Source of the DNA: Enterovibrio norvegicus DSM 15893
GTDB lineage: Bacteria; Pseudomonadota; Gammaproteobacteria; Enterobacterales; Vibrionaceae
Direction of reading: 5' to 3'
Assembly (NCBI RefSeq): GCF_900115495.1
Contig: NZ_FOWR01000001.1
Coordinates: 107,669-171,668, forward strand
DNA length: 64,000 nucleotides
The position numbers were made by a program, and so were the translations under genes. Position 1 is the stretch's first letter. Every line of letters starts with the position of its first letter. The notes beneath the pieces are model-generated. The model was given only the letters and a program-made list of their open reading frames with translations. It did not search any database and was not told the origin of the DNA. Shown here piece after piece: positions 44,633-54,584 of this stretch.

Positions 44633-45759
44633 TGTCTGATGTTGTCATGAGTTTGTACATTGGTCCTGTTGCGCCTGTGCCGGTTACCAAAGCCGTGATT
44701 CATGCGTTCATTTCCTGTGAGGTTCGCTCAGTGACCACGGGTAAATCAGGGTTTCAGTTGGTGTTTGAAATCGATAACAACTCGCCACTGCATACCGTGT
44801 TTCTGCTGTCGGCGAATAGCCCTATCCCAATGGTTCGCACCGTGATTGCGGTAGAAATGTTCGGCAAGAAATCCGTATTAATGGATGGCGTGGTGACTGA
44901 TCACGCAGTCTCACCCGGTGCAGTGCCAGGGGTGTCTCGATTGACGTTAACGGGGGAGGATTTAAGCCGTGTATTGGATTACATCGATTTCAGCTTTATG
45001 CGGTATCCCGCCATGCCTGATTTTGCGCGCATCAACTTGGTGTTGGCGAAATATGCCTTTATGGGGCTGATCCCCAAAGTCATCCCTTCCGTGCTGATTG
45101 ATGTGCCTGTTCCCACCCAGCGTATTCCCGCGCACCAAGGGACAGATCTGAAATACATCATGTCGTTGGCAGATCGCGTGGGGTATGTGTTTTATATCGA
45201 ACCCACCGACCAAGTTGGCGTCTCTGTTGCCTATTGGGGGCCAGACGTGCGCCTTGGCAAAGTGCAAAAACCGTTAAACGATGATTTGGATGCCCACAGA
45301 AACGTCGTTTCGTTATCGGGGAGTGTGGATACCCAAAGTGCAGTATTGCCGACGATTACCATCATGAACCCTCAAACCAAAGTGCCGATCACCCTTCCTG
45401 TGCCAGATGTTAATCCCTTAAATCCGCCCTTGGGCATCGTGCGTCCTATTCCGTTGCAGAAAGCGCCAATCACAGGCACGGCCAAATATTCCCCTGTTCA
45501 AGCGGCGCTGGTGGGGTTAGCCAAAGCCGCCAAATCGGCGGTTCGTGCGGTGAAAATGACAGGCACCTTAGACGTATTGGCGTATGGCAGCTTGTTGGAA
45601 GCGAGGAAGAACGTCTCGGTGCGCGGCGCAGGGCATGCCTTCAATGGGCTTCATTATGTGGATTCTGTCACCACCACGTTGAGCGAAGGTGAATTGAAGC
45701 AGACGTTTGAGCTACGCCGAGATGGCTTGTTGTCGACAGTGAGTAGGGTGCCGCTATGA
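44632..45759 (+). CDS. eCIS baseplate hub (gp27-like, Afp8 N-terminal part)
   Basis: This 375-residue protein resembles phage late-control protein D/gp27, which forms the trimeric hub: FISCEVRSVTTGKSGFQLVFEI and HQGTDLKYIMSLADRVGYVFYIE (in parts) are the tell-tale segments. The expected role is to hold the spike and fit the tube's hexameric symmetry. In VgrG and Afp8 hub and spike form one polypeptide; here the spike is the next gene. Confidence 0.82.
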   Translation: MSDVVMSLYIGPVAPVPVTKAVIHAFISCEVRSVTTGKSGFQLVFEIDNNSPLHTVFLLSANSPIPMVRTVIAVEMFGKKSVLMDGVVTDHAVSPGAVPGVSRLTLTGEDLSRVLDYIDFSFMRYPAMPDFARINLVLAKYAFMGLIPKVIPSVLIDVPVPTQRIPAHQGTDLKYIMSLADRVGYVFYIEPTDQVGVSVAYWGPDVRLGKVQKPLNDDLDAHRNVVSLSGSVDTQSAVLPTITIMNPQTKVPITLPVPDVNPLNPPLGIVRPIPLQKAPITGTAKYSPVQAALVGLAKAAKSAVRAVKMTGTLDVLAYGSLLEARKNVSVRGAGHAFNGLHYVDSVTTTLSEGELKQTFELRRDGLLSTVSRVPL

Positions 45760-45804
45760 CCCATCACATGTATGAAATGGAGACAATGACACGGGGAGAG
45801 AAAA

Positions 45805-46320
45805 ATGACCGAAAAATACTTCGGTAAATACCGCGGCACCGTGGTGAATAACGTCGACCCTATGATGCAAGGCCGCATTCTGGCTACCGTGCCTGATGCG
45901 ACGGGCATGCCGCCGGGGAGCTGGTGCTTACCCTGTTTGCCCGTGCTTGGCCTGAATTCGGGGATCTTCTCGGTGCCGCCCATTGGCGCGGGGGTCTGGA
46001 TTGAATTCGAGCAAGGGGATGTTGATTACCCCATTTGGACGGGCTGTTACGCAGGGGCCGCGTCAGACATTCCCAGCTTGGCGAAAACTGCGATTGCGCC
46101 GATTTCAGCCATCACGCTTCAAACCATGGCAAAGAACGGCATTGTTATCAGTGACGCGCTAGGACCAATGGGGCTGGGTGGCATCACGTTACAAACCGCC
46201 ACGGGCGTAACGTTGTCGGTATCGGATGCTGGCATTTTCATCACCAATGGGAAAGGCGCGCAGATCAATCTTGTTGGGCCGACGGTGGATATTAACAGCG
46301 GGGCGCTGACGATTACTTAG
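45805..46320 (+). CDS. eCIS central spike (gp5/VgrG OB-fold and beta-helix)
   Basis: This 171-residue protein begins with a gp5-type OB-fold (about 5-90; KYRGTVVNNVDPMMQGRI, then GVWIEFEQGDVDYPIWTG). A short C-terminal repeat region (GITLQTATGVTLSVSD, GIFITNGKGAQINLVG) should form the triangular beta-helix needle. It pairs with the hub gene upstream. The stop is a TAG followed by a purine-rich tract in which the same frame stays open for some 50 more codons. Confidence 0.88.
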   Translation: MTEKYFGKYRGTVVNNVDPMMQGRILATVPDATGMPPGSWCLPCLPVLGLNSGIFSVPPIGAGVWIEFEQGDVDYPIWTGCYAGAASDIPSLAKTAIAPISAITLQTMAKNGIVISDALGPMGLGGITLQTATGVTLSVSDAGIFITNGKGAQINLVGPTVDINSGALTIT

Positions 46321-46464
46321 GGGCAGGGAGGGCGAGAAGCGAGAGGAGAGATTCGAGGAAGAGCAGGGACGAGAAGCGAGAGAAGAGATTCGAGAAAGAG
46401 CAGGAAGAGCGGAAAGAAAAAAAAGCAAAAGCAAAAGCTAGAGAGAAAGAAACGTGTTGTGGCA
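46321..46464 (+). repeat. Purine-rich tract with a 37-bp tandem duplication
   Basis: This stretch is almost entirely A and G on the + strand. Units 46332-46368 and 46369-46405 are direct repeats of 37 bases that differ at four positions, all G in the first and A in the second. It is followed by A-rich sequence (46413-46440) ending in GCAAAAGCAAAAGC. It sits between spike and tip genes, where the rest of the locus has very short gaps. Confidence 0.85.
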
Positions 46465-46482
46465 ATGGAGTGAGGTGAGGGT

Positions 46483-46806
46483 ATGCCAGGAAATTTGCTA
46501 CATGTCGGTGCCACCGTTATGTGTTCTCACGGCGGGCAGGCGAATCCGACAGTACCGAATCCCAGAGTGATGGTGTCGGGCAATGCCACGGTATTGCAGA
46601 CAGCGCCTTACACTGTGGCGGGTTGTGCGATGCCACCACCAACGGCAGGTAACGGCCCATGTGTGACTGCGCAGTGGGTAACGGGAACGGTGCGCGTACT
46701 TTCCTTAGGGCAACCTTTAGTGTTGAACACGAGCCAATCAGTGTGTGCGCCGACAGGGACACCGCTGATCCCATCCGTGGTGCAACCCCGCGTGGTGGCG
46801 TCTTAG
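46483..46806 (+). CDS. eCIS PAAR-like spike tip
   Basis: This 107-residue protein fits PAAR-like tips (Afp10-type): LHVGATVMCSHGG at the N-terminus, VMVSGNATVLQ in the middle, and conserved His/Cys residues (Cys14, His16, Cys48, Cys60, Cys87) able to hold a metal at the cone apex. It would sharpen the spike of the previous gene and may carry cargo. GAGGTGAGGGT precedes the ATG. Confidence 0.8.
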   Translation: MPGNLLHVGATVMCSHGGQANPTVPNPRVMVSGNATVLQTAPYTVAGCAMPPPTAGNGPCVTAQWVTGTVRVLSLGQPLVLNTSQSVCAPTGTPLIPSVVQPRVVAS

Positions 46807-46875
46807 GCTCTTTGCATTGGCAACAGCCACGGTGTTGTATCGCCGTGGAATAACAGCGACAGAGGTGAACGAAAC

Positions 46876-47241
46876 ATGAGTTACCCTGACTTTCCATATC
46901 GCATAGATACACAAGGGCGAACCGCGACCACCTTGCATCCGGATTTGATCCGCGATCGCATCGAGCAAGTGCTGTTCACGCAACCCGGCGAACGGGTGAT
47001 GATGCCAACCTTTGGCTGCGGATTAGGCCGACTGCTGTTTGCGCCTGCGGGCGATGTCGTGGCGGAAGAAACCCGCACATTGGTCGCCACCGCATTACAA
47101 ACATGGATGCCAGACGACATTGAACTGACGGAAGTGACGGTGAATTTCATCGGATCAGCCTTGCAGATTGATGTGGGCTACAACCTGCTTCCCTCGGGCG
47201 ATCCGCAATCTGCCAGTTTCACTCGGGAGGCCGCAGGATGA
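46876..47241 (+). CDS. eCIS baseplate wedge protein (gp25-like, Afp9)
   Basis: This 121-residue protein has the gp25 pattern: DLIRDRIEQVLFTQPGERVM followed by PTFGCGLGRLLFAP. It nucleates sheath polymerisation on the baseplate. The TGATG overlap with the next gene implies coupled translation. Confidence 0.9.
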   Translation: MSYPDFPYRIDTQGRTATTLHPDLIRDRIEQVLFTQPGERVMMPTFGCGLGRLLFAPAGDVVAEETRTLVATALQTWMPDDIELTEVTVNFIGSALQIDVGYNLLPSGDPQSASFTREAAG

Positions 47242-49766
47242 TGTATTTCTGTTGCGACCAACGTCGCCGTGAAGCGGTTCGAGGCACCTCCCTCAATGGC
47301 GTCGACTTTGTGGAAGTGTTGGATCGTGCCGCCGCTGTTCCGCAAGACCGACAACGTTTTCTGCACCTGCACCTTGTCAATGCACCTAACGGTCTCGTGC
47401 TCGATGCTGACAACATCCGACTTGAAGGTGGCGCGGCCGTTGAAGTGGTGGGTGTGAGCATGGGGTTGGATGGGCAAACCAATGTTGTCGTTATCGAACT
47501 CGCGCAGCCGGGGGATTTCTCGCCGTATACGCTGAACATCGTGACCAGCACGCTCAATCCTGCTCCGCCGCCTAGCTTTGATCCTGTGCTGTCTTCCATT
47601 ACCTTTTCGTTCAAAGTGGAATGTCCTACACCGTTTGATTGTTTGTCTGACTGCGATTGCCCTGATGATCCAGTGCCTGAGACTGACATTGATTACACCG
47701 GGCGAGATTTCCACTCTTTCCGCCGAATGATGCTCGATCGCATGGCCATCGCATCGCCTTCCTTTGCCACGGGTCACCCCGCGGATTTGTCCAGCGCGCT
47801 GGTGGATATTCTGGCGTATACCGCCGACCAAATTGCTTACCAGCAGGATGCCGCACAAACCGAAGCCTATCTGCATCATGCGCGTTCTCGCATCTCCCTC
47901 AGTCGCCTGACACGCATTGTCGATTACGCGGTGGATGAAGGTTGCAATGCCCGTTGTTTTTGCCATTTATCGGTTTCCAGCGATGTGTTGCCGATGGCAC
48001 CAAGCACCGTGGTTGTGCCTCAAGGCAGTGCGGTGTGTACGCGATTGAACGAACAACCTGTGACCTTCGCACGGGACGATGCATTGCTGATGAAAAGCCG
48101 CGCCGTGTATGAAACGTGCCATGATGTTGCTGGCCTATTTGCCGCTCACAATGAGATGCTGTTTTACACCTGGAGCGATGCGCGTTGCCATTTACCACGA
48201 GGGGCTACACAAGCCACCTTGGCGGGGCATTTACCTGATCTTGATGCGGGTATGTATCTCGCCATTGAAGAAATCACAGGTGCGAATACAGGCAACCATG
48301 CCGATGCGGTTCTCAATCATCGCCACGTCGTGCTGCTGACGGAGACTCAAGCCTTTGATGAAGGCGGCGATCCGCTGACTGACCCTGTAACAGGGGATGA
48401 AATCACACTGATCCATTGGCATTCCAGAGATGCACTTCGCGCTCCAGTGTGCGTTTCATCTGAAACCGCTATCGAAGAAGGTCGCCGTTATATTGAGCCT
48501 GTCAGCGTGGCGCGCGGCAACATGGTGTTGGTCGATCATGGACAGACCTTGAGCAACGAAGCCTTGCCTTCGGTACCTGAACCTTATCTGGCGTGGGCGC
48601 CCGGGAAAGGGCGCGAGGCCAAACAACGAAAATCAGGCAACTGCGCCGAAACGGGGTGTGAACCTCGCCAAGCCGAATTGCTCCCGCCGCGTTATCAACC
48701 GCTTTTGGCCTATGCCCCTTTGACTTTCAGCCCCGATTATTTCGCGCAATCGGAAACCGTCGCCGCGTCAGATGTGTTGCGCACGCCCATTCCTGCTGAT
48801 ACCTATCCCAATATCGCTTTGCAAAGTGATGACGGGATGGAAACCCTGAGTTATGAGCCCGTGCGCGACATCCTTGTCAGCGACAGTGCGGCGCGGGTAT
48901 TTAAACCTGAAGTGGAGCGCGACGGGGCGGTGAGTTTGCGTTTTGGCGATAATGTGTTTGGTCGCCGCCCGTTATCAGGCACCGCGTTTTCAGCGACCTA
49001 CCGCGTGGGCATTGGTTCTGCAGGGCATATCGGAGCTGACAAACTTCATCACCTCGCGCTTGCACTGCCCGAAGTGAACGCGGTCAGAAACATCACGGCG
49101 GGCGCGGGTGGCCGAAACCCAGAAACCAACGCTAACATTCGAAAACGCGCGCCTTTCCTGTTCAAAACCCAAGAGCGCGCCGTGACCCGTGAAGACTATA
49201 AAACCCTGGGGCAACGCTTGGCGTGGATTCAAGATGTCAGCTGCGCCTATGTCCATACTGGCAGTTGGATTACCACCTTCGCGCTGCCCGATCCCAAAGA
49301 TCGTGTCGGCATGCTGGATGAACAGCGCACCGAGCTGCGTCATCACTATGAGAAATATCGCCTTGCAGCGCACGATGTTGAAGTGTCAACGCCCGTGTAT
49401 GTGCCGCTCGAAATCACCTTGCACGTTTGCCTCGCCAAGAATGCCTCCAAATCGCATGTTCAGCAGGTGCTTCTCAAATTGTTCTCGGCAAAACGCCTTA
49501 CGAATGGGCGTTTGGGTTTGCTTCATCCTGACCAGTTCCGCGCGGGGGAAACCTTGCATTTGTCACCGTTGATCGCCGCCGCACAAAACGTGGAGGGTGT
49601 GATTGCCGCAAAGGCGACCCGTTTTCGTCGCTTCGGCGACCCGAGAACCAGCGGCTTGTCTGAGCGAAAACTGAAATTCTCTAGAACCGAAATTGCGCGA
49701 GTGGATAACGACATGAGTCATCCCGGCAACGGCGTGTTCTTGTTAGACATGGAAGGAGGGCGCTGA
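47238..49766 (+). CDS. eCIS baseplate wedge protein (gp6/J-like, Afp11)
   Basis: This 842-residue protein begins MMYFCCDQRRREAVRG and LNGVDFVEVLD, the usual start of the 'putative baseplate assembly protein' family of eCIS loci. The central IDYTGRDFHSFRRMMLDRM and LVDILAYTADQIAYQQDA segments and the C-terminal part (ERAVTREDYKTLGQRL) are the gp6/J-type core. It forms the wedge with gp25 and the following protein. Confidence 0.88.
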   Translation: MMYFCCDQRRREAVRGTSLNGVDFVEVLDRAAAVPQDRQRFLHLHLVNAPNGLVLDADNIRLEGGAAVEVVGVSMGLDGQTNVVVIELAQPGDFSPYTLNIVTSTLNPAPPPSFDPVLSSITFSFKVECPTPFDCLSDCDCPDDPVPETDIDYTGRDFHSFRRMMLDRMAIASPSFATGHPADLSSALVDILAYTADQIAYQQDAAQTEAYLHHARSRISLSRLTRIVDYAVDEGCNARCFCHLSVSSDVLPMAPSTVVVPQGSAVCTRLNEQPVTFARDDALLMKSRAVYETCHDVAGLFAAHNEMLFYTWSDARCHLPRGATQATLAGHLPDLDAGMYLAIEEITGANTGNHADAVLNHRHVVLLTETQAFDEGGDPLTDPVTGDEITLIHWHSRDALRAPVCVSSETAIEEGRRYIEPVSVARGNMVLVDHGQTLSNEALPSVPEPYLAWAPGKGREAKQRKSGNCAETGCEPRQAELLPPRYQPLLAYAPLTFSPDYFAQSETVAASDVLRTPIPADTYPNIALQSDDGMETLSYEPVRDILVSDSAARVFKPEVERDGAVSLRFGDNVFGRRPLSGTAFSATYRVGIGSAGHIGADKLHHLALALPEVNAVRNITAGAGGRNPETNANIRKRAPFLFKTQERAVTREDYKTLGQRLAWIQDVSCAYVHTGSWITTFALPDPKDRVGMLDEQRTELRHHYEKYRLAAHDVEVSTPVYVPLEITLHVCLAKNASKSHVQQVLLKLFSAKRLTNGRLGLLHPDQFRAGETLHLSPLIAAAQNVEGVIAAKATRFRRFGDPRTSGLSERKLKFSRTEIARVDNDMSHPGNGVFLLDMEGGR

Positions 49767-49767
49767 C

Positions 49768-52473
49768 ATGGCAAATTCTTACGCCGGACATTCATCCTGT
49801 GGCGCGTGTGAAGGCACGTCAGTGTTGACGCCAGATGCACCGAATAACGCATCAGGGTTATACCGCGTCGATTTTCGCGCAGGGGAGCACAACGCCTTTT
49901 ATCAAAGCATGGTGGCGCGACTTTCCTCATCAAAATATGGCGAGCTTGGCACATTAACGTCGCGCGATTCAGAAGACTTCACCCTTGCCTTGATTGATGC
50001 ATGGGCGGCGAGCTGCGATGTGTTGACGTTTTACAGCGAACAATGGCTTAACGAAGCCTACCTTCGCACCGCACAGGAAAATACCTCGCTGCATGACATG
50101 GCCGCCTTGATTGATTATGTGCCGCACCCGGGTGCAGCTGCGACGGCAGATTTAGCGTTTCACATTGCAGCGGGTGAGGGCATTCCAGAGCTGATTACCA
50201 TTCCGGCGGGGACGAAAGTGCAAAGCACGCCGGGGCAAGATGAAACGCCCGTTATCTACGAAACCCTCGACGATCTGCCCGCCCGTGCGGCATGGAATGC
50301 GATTCGCCCTAAACTCACCGCGCCGCACCCGTTAACCACCACCACAACACGGTTGCCGTTTGAAGGCACGAACACGCGCTTGAAAGCGGGCGACGCAGTG
50401 TTCTTTTACGCCGACGATGGCAAGGCTGTCTTTGGTTTGGTCAACGCGGTAACGCCCGTGATTGCGGATATTGCAAACGACCCCGATGCGAAAGATCTTA
50501 CATGGGTGACGGTCTCGCCATTGGCGTCTGAACCTGCGTCGTTGCCCGGCAGCGCCGCGGCGATTGCGGTGCCAAAAGTGCTCGTGGGGGGGGCGGGTGA
50601 ACACACAGACAAAGCCATGGATGCCGCCGAATTGCTGGAAGTACTGGAGAAAGAAAAGGTCGAAGAAAAAGCCTTTTTTGCCCCCCTGATTGAAATGAGC
50701 GGCGCAGACAAGCAGGTGCTGGTGTTTCGTGCATCGGCGGCCATTTTTGGTAATGCCGCACCGCCCTTATCTAGCTTGCATCATTCACTGACGGGTTCCG
50801 TGCCAGTGTACAGCGAAAACAGTTCAGGCGTGGTTGTTGAAGGCATTGAACCCGGGCCTTATGCCGATAAAACCGAAAACACATGGGCAGATGGTGGCTC
50901 GCTGCAATTGATGGACGAAGGTGACAACCACATTTTCCTCGATCGCCCTGTGGCAGAGATTGCGGTGGGTAGCGACATTGTGTTGCGCAATGGCGATCAA
51001 TGGGCACGCTATCGTGTGGAGGATGCCGCCGATCTTTCCGTGTCTTTCTTTGCCGTCACGGGAAAAAGTACCCGATTGAGGTTAGATCGTTCACAGCACT
51101 TCAACCGTTTTGCGATTCGAAAAACCACCGCGTTTGGTGCGAGCGAATGGCTGACCTTGGCAGAGCCGCCGATTGAAGCGCCCATGGATGAAAATACCCA
51201 CACCGTGTTGTTAAACGTCTGGTATCCGGGGCTAGAAGCAGGGCGAACGGTCATGCTGCACGGGCTAGCGGAGGGGTTTGGTGATGCGCCTGAAATTGCT
51301 TCCCGCACCGTTCAAACCGTGACCCACGATCTGACACTTGGTGCGGGAACCGAGCTGATTTTCACTGAAGCGATCGGCGCGCCGTATTTACCGCAAAGTC
51401 TTCGCATTGCAGCCAACATTGCTTATGCCTCGCAAGGTGAAACCGTCGCAGAAGTGCTGGGCGATGGGGCGGCTGTACCGCACATGCATTTTATCACCAA
51501 GCAAGCACCGCAAACCTTTATGCCTGCTGAAACGGCGACGGGCGTAAAACCGACGCTGGAAGTGCGGGTGAACAACATCCTTTGGCATCCTGTTCCGCAT
51601 TTCCTCCATGCGTTGCCATCAGACCGTGTGTATACCTCTCGCATTGACGAAGAAGGCTATAGCCACATTGCCTTTGGCGATGGGGTTCTCGGTGCCATGC
51701 CGGGGAATGGTCAGCAAAATATTCGTGCGCGATACCGGAAAACCCACGGGTTAATGGGGCGGGTAAAAGCGGGGCAACTCAATTTATTGATGAGCCAACC
51801 CCTTGGTGTGGAATCGGTGAAAAACCTGCTTCATGCCGATGGCGGCGCAGACCCAGAAGGCAAAGAGGCCATTCGTGTCAGTGCGCCTTTGTCTTGCCGT
51901 ACCCTAGGGCGCGTGGTGTCGCTCACCAACTATGCGGATTTTGCGCAAGGTTTTGGTGGCATCGCAAAAGCCAGCTCTCAATGGCTGCATTTGCCAACCG
52001 GCCCGCAGGTGATTGTCAGTGTGGCGGCGGAAGAAGGTGCAACCGTGCCAGAAGGCAGCGACTTGCACACCACGCTCACCGATGCACTCACCGCCGCGGG
52101 TGATCCCTTTGCGCGTTTCTTACTGCGCAGTTATCGCCAAACCTTTTTCAAATTGGGGGTGCGTCTTCAAATCCATCCCGATTATTTGCCAGATGAGGTT
52201 GCTACGGTAGCCGAAAGCGCACTGCGACTGGCGTTGTCGTTTGATGCACGCCAATTCGGTCAGCCTGTGTTTGCCAGCGAGATCATCGCGATCCTTCACG
52301 AGATAGACGGCATTGATGCGGTGGTGATCGACCGTTTATACAGCGGCGCAACGCCAGAACGACGAGATGGATTGGCCGCGCCGATGGCGGAATGGCTCGG
52401 TGATGACGTTGTTGGTGCATCCATCCTCAGTTTGCACCCTGCGCCCCTGGATTATCTGGAGACCAGCCTATGA
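49768..52473 (+). CDS. eCIS second baseplate assembly protein (J-like)
   Basis: This 901-residue protein starts one base after the previous stop. The segments SEDFTLALIDAWAASCDVLTFYSE, in part, and ENTSLHDMAALIDYVPHPG resemble the baseplate J family, and the C-terminal half (FGDGVLGAMPGNGQQNIRAR; LGRVVSLTNYADFAQGFGG) repeats the same fold. It would be a second wedge component; two J-like genes in a row are common in this eCIS type. An N-terminal CGAC may bind metal. Confidence 0.85.
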   Translation: MANSYAGHSSCGACEGTSVLTPDAPNNASGLYRVDFRAGEHNAFYQSMVARLSSSKYGELGTLTSRDSEDFTLALIDAWAASCDVLTFYSEQWLNEAYLRTAQENTSLHDMAALIDYVPHPGAAATADLAFHIAAGEGIPELITIPAGTKVQSTPGQDETPVIYETLDDLPARAAWNAIRPKLTAPHPLTTTTTRLPFEGTNTRLKAGDAVFFYADDGKAVFGLVNAVTPVIADIANDPDAKDLTWVTVSPLASEPASLPGSAAAIAVPKVLVGGAGEHTDKAMDAAELLEVLEKEKVEEKAFFAPLIEMSGADKQVLVFRASAAIFGNAAPPLSSLHHSLTGSVPVYSENSSGVVVEGIEPGPYADKTENTWADGGSLQLMDEGDNHIFLDRPVAEIAVGSDIVLRNGDQWARYRVEDAADLSVSFFAVTGKSTRLRLDRSQHFNRFAIRKTTAFGASEWLTLAEPPIEAPMDENTHTVLLNVWYPGLEAGRTVMLHGLAEGFGDAPEIASRTVQTVTHDLTLGAGTELIFTEAIGAPYLPQSLRIAANIAYASQGETVAEVLGDGAAVPHMHFITKQAPQTFMPAETATGVKPTLEVRVNNILWHPVPHFLHALPSDRVYTSRIDEEGYSHIAFGDGVLGAMPGNGQQNIRARYRKTHGLMGRVKAGQLNLLMSQPLGVESVKNLLHADGGADPEGKEAIRVSAPLSCRTLGRVVSLTNYADFAQGFGGIAKASSQWLHLPTGPQVIVSVAAEEGATVPEGSDLHTTLTDALTAAGDPFARFLLRSYRQTFFKLGVRLQIHPDYLPDEVATVAESALRLALSFDARQFGQPVFASEIIAILHEIDGIDAVVIDRLYSGATPERRDGLAAPMAEWLGDDVVGASILSLHPAPLDYLETSL

Positions 52474-54572
52474 GCAGCATGATGTCTTCAAGCGCGTTAT
52501 CGCCAGATGCTCTTTATGCGCGATTGCCCGACGTCTATCGCAAGCGCGATGAAGAACAGGGCTTTCCGCTAAAAGCGTTAATGGAAATTCTGGCGGAACA
52601 AGCGGCAATTGTGCGCGATGAAGCCGACAGACTTTACGACAATCAGTTTATTGAAACCTGCGACGAATGGGCCGCGTCTTACATTGGTGAGCTGGTGGGC
52701 TATCGCTATGGCCCAGAAATTCCCGGTGTCAGCCAGCGTGCTGCTGCGGCAAATCAGATTCGCCTCGCTCGTCGTCTTGGCGTCGCGCTAACGCTAGAAC
52801 AATTAGCGACAGACACCACGCGTTGGCCGTCTCGTGTGGTCGAATTTTTCCGGTTACTCGCACGACCAGAGCACCTTGCGGCCCCACGACCCCACGAACA
52901 TTACACGTTAGACATTCGAAACAGCCGCCAATGCGATGCGTTAGGCACCGCCTTTGATACGGCCAGCTACACCATTGACACAGGGCGCATCAGCCAAGGG
53001 GAAGGGCGACACCATTTTCGACATGTTGGGCTGTTTTTGTGGCGACTTCGCCCGTATCGGCAACCACTCGTCCCCGCGTTCAGGGTGGCGGCGCGGCGCT
53101 ACTTGTTCAACCCCTTGGGCATCAACACCGCCATGTTCAACGTGCCCCTGACCGAGCAAGACATTAACCACATTGCCCGCGAAGAAAACCTGCCCGTGCC
53201 GCTCGCTCGTCGTCGTATTTCGGGCGCGCATCTCGCGGCGTTTTACGGGCGTTCTTTCACCCTGTTCTTAGACGGAATAGAGCAAACCCATGACATGATC
53301 CAGATCTGTAACCTCAGTGATGACGGAGTCAATTGGGCACATTCACCTGTCGATCGTATTTCGGTTGACCCAGAACTCGGACGACTCTTTTTACCCGCCA
53401 GCATGGACGAACCCGATGTGGTCGACATCTCCTATCACTATGGCATGTGTGCCGATGTCGGGGGCGGCGATTACTCACGGGCAGAGGGCTTTATTCAAGG
53501 CTTGTCGCCGTTGCTTTCGATTGCTGCCGGAGAGGCGATTCAACCTGCATTGGATACCCTCGTATCGGGCGGCGTGGCGGAAATATCCGTATCGCACGTC
53601 TTCACCGAACCCTTGGCGATTGCTGTGGATGTCGATCAAACCTTATCGCTGCGATCAGCAGACGGTCATCGTGCATTTATCAACCTTGATGACGATGACA
53701 TGACCGTGGTTGGTGGGGAAGAGGCAGAAGTGGTCATCGACGGTTTGACCCTTTATGGTGGGCGTTTGGTGCTTCCTGATGATGGCAACAACGCCCTGCG
53801 CCGCTTGGTGCTGCGCAATGTCACTTTGGTGCCGGGCATTCAACTGTCGATGGATGGCGAACCTCAACAACCAACGACGCCGTCATTGGTGATTGAAATC
53901 CCAAATGTCACCGTTGAAATTGAGCGTTCAATTCTTGGCGCGATTCATTGTGTAGAAGGTGCGTCCGTTACCATAAAAGACAGCATGATCGACGCAATAT
54001 CGCGTACGAATGTGGCTTTTTCGGCGCTTGACGAGGTGACCCATGGTGGCGCACTCACACTGTGTGAAACCACGGTGATCGGCAAAGTAGCCGCCAAATG
54101 TTTCCCGTTAATTTCCAATGCTCTGTTAGATGCCGCGCTTGACGAGGTAGACGATTGGGATGCCCCTGTGTGGGCGCAACAAAGACAAACGGGCTGTGCC
54201 CGATATTCTTACATTCCTCCGCATTCACGCGTTCCTCGCCAACATCACTGTCAGCCCCAATTTGCGTCGGCGAAAGCCATTGAAGAAGCACAACTGCACA
54301 ACCCAACCCTCAGCGATGCAGAACGTGACTATATCGTTCGCGGCGTGCGCGCGCGATTAGTGCCAGCATTCACCGCGCTGCGTTATGGCAACGCAGCCTA
54401 TGGGCAAGTGTTGTTGGCTGCTCCAGAAGAAATCCGACGTGGCGCTGACAGCGGCAGCGAAATGGGAATGTATCACCACCTTTACCAGCCTCAACGAGAA
54501 GATGCGCTGAAATTTCGCCTCGACGAATTTCTGCCGATTGGTCTCGATCTCGGCTTGATCTACGTGACCTAA
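52470..54572 (+). CDS. eCIS tail protein I-like baseplate protein (Afp12-type)
   Basis: This 700-residue protein has an N-terminal phage tail protein I-like domain: ALYARLPDVYRKRDEEQGFPL and ETCDEWAASYIGELVGYR. The middle (about 370-520) has short beta-helix-like repeats, and the C-terminal region contains TGCARYSYIPPHSRVPRQHHC, a pattern typical of eCIS members. It probably connects baseplate wedges to the fibre encoded next. The start overlaps the previous stop (ATGA). Confidence 0.82.
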   Translation: MSSMMSSSALSPDALYARLPDVYRKRDEEQGFPLKALMEILAEQAAIVRDEADRLYDNQFIETCDEWAASYIGELVGYRYGPEIPGVSQRAAAANQIRLARRLGVALTLEQLATDTTRWPSRVVEFFRLLARPEHLAAPRPHEHYTLDIRNSRQCDALGTAFDTASYTIDTGRISQGEGRHHFRHVGLFLWRLRPYRQPLVPAFRVAARRYLFNPLGINTAMFNVPLTEQDINHIAREENLPVPLARRRISGAHLAAFYGRSFTLFLDGIEQTHDMIQICNLSDDGVNWAHSPVDRISVDPELGRLFLPASMDEPDVVDISYHYGMCADVGGGDYSRAEGFIQGLSPLLSIAAGEAIQPALDTLVSGGVAEISVSHVFTEPLAIAVDVDQTLSLRSADGHRAFINLDDDDMTVVGGEEAEVVIDGLTLYGGRLVLPDDGNNALRRLVLRNVTLVPGIQLSMDGEPQQPTTPSLVIEIPNVTVEIERSILGAIHCVEGASVTIKDSMIDAISRTNVAFSALDEVTHGGALTLCETTVIGKVAAKCFPLISNALLDAALDEVDDWDAPVWAQQRQTGCARYSYIPPHSRVPRQHHCQPQFASAKAIEEAQLHNPTLSDAERDYIVRGVRARLVPAFTALRYGNAAYGQVLLAAPEEIRRGADSGSEMGMYHHLYQPQREDALKFRLDEFLPIGLDLGLIYVT

Positions 54573-54584
54573 AGGAGAGGAAAG

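Noticed and set aside
45756-45827. Tiny open frame between hub and spike genes starting at the overlapping ATGA
   Set aside because: Only about 23 codons, of low-complexity content, and it runs into the spike start; more likely just the translational coupling region.
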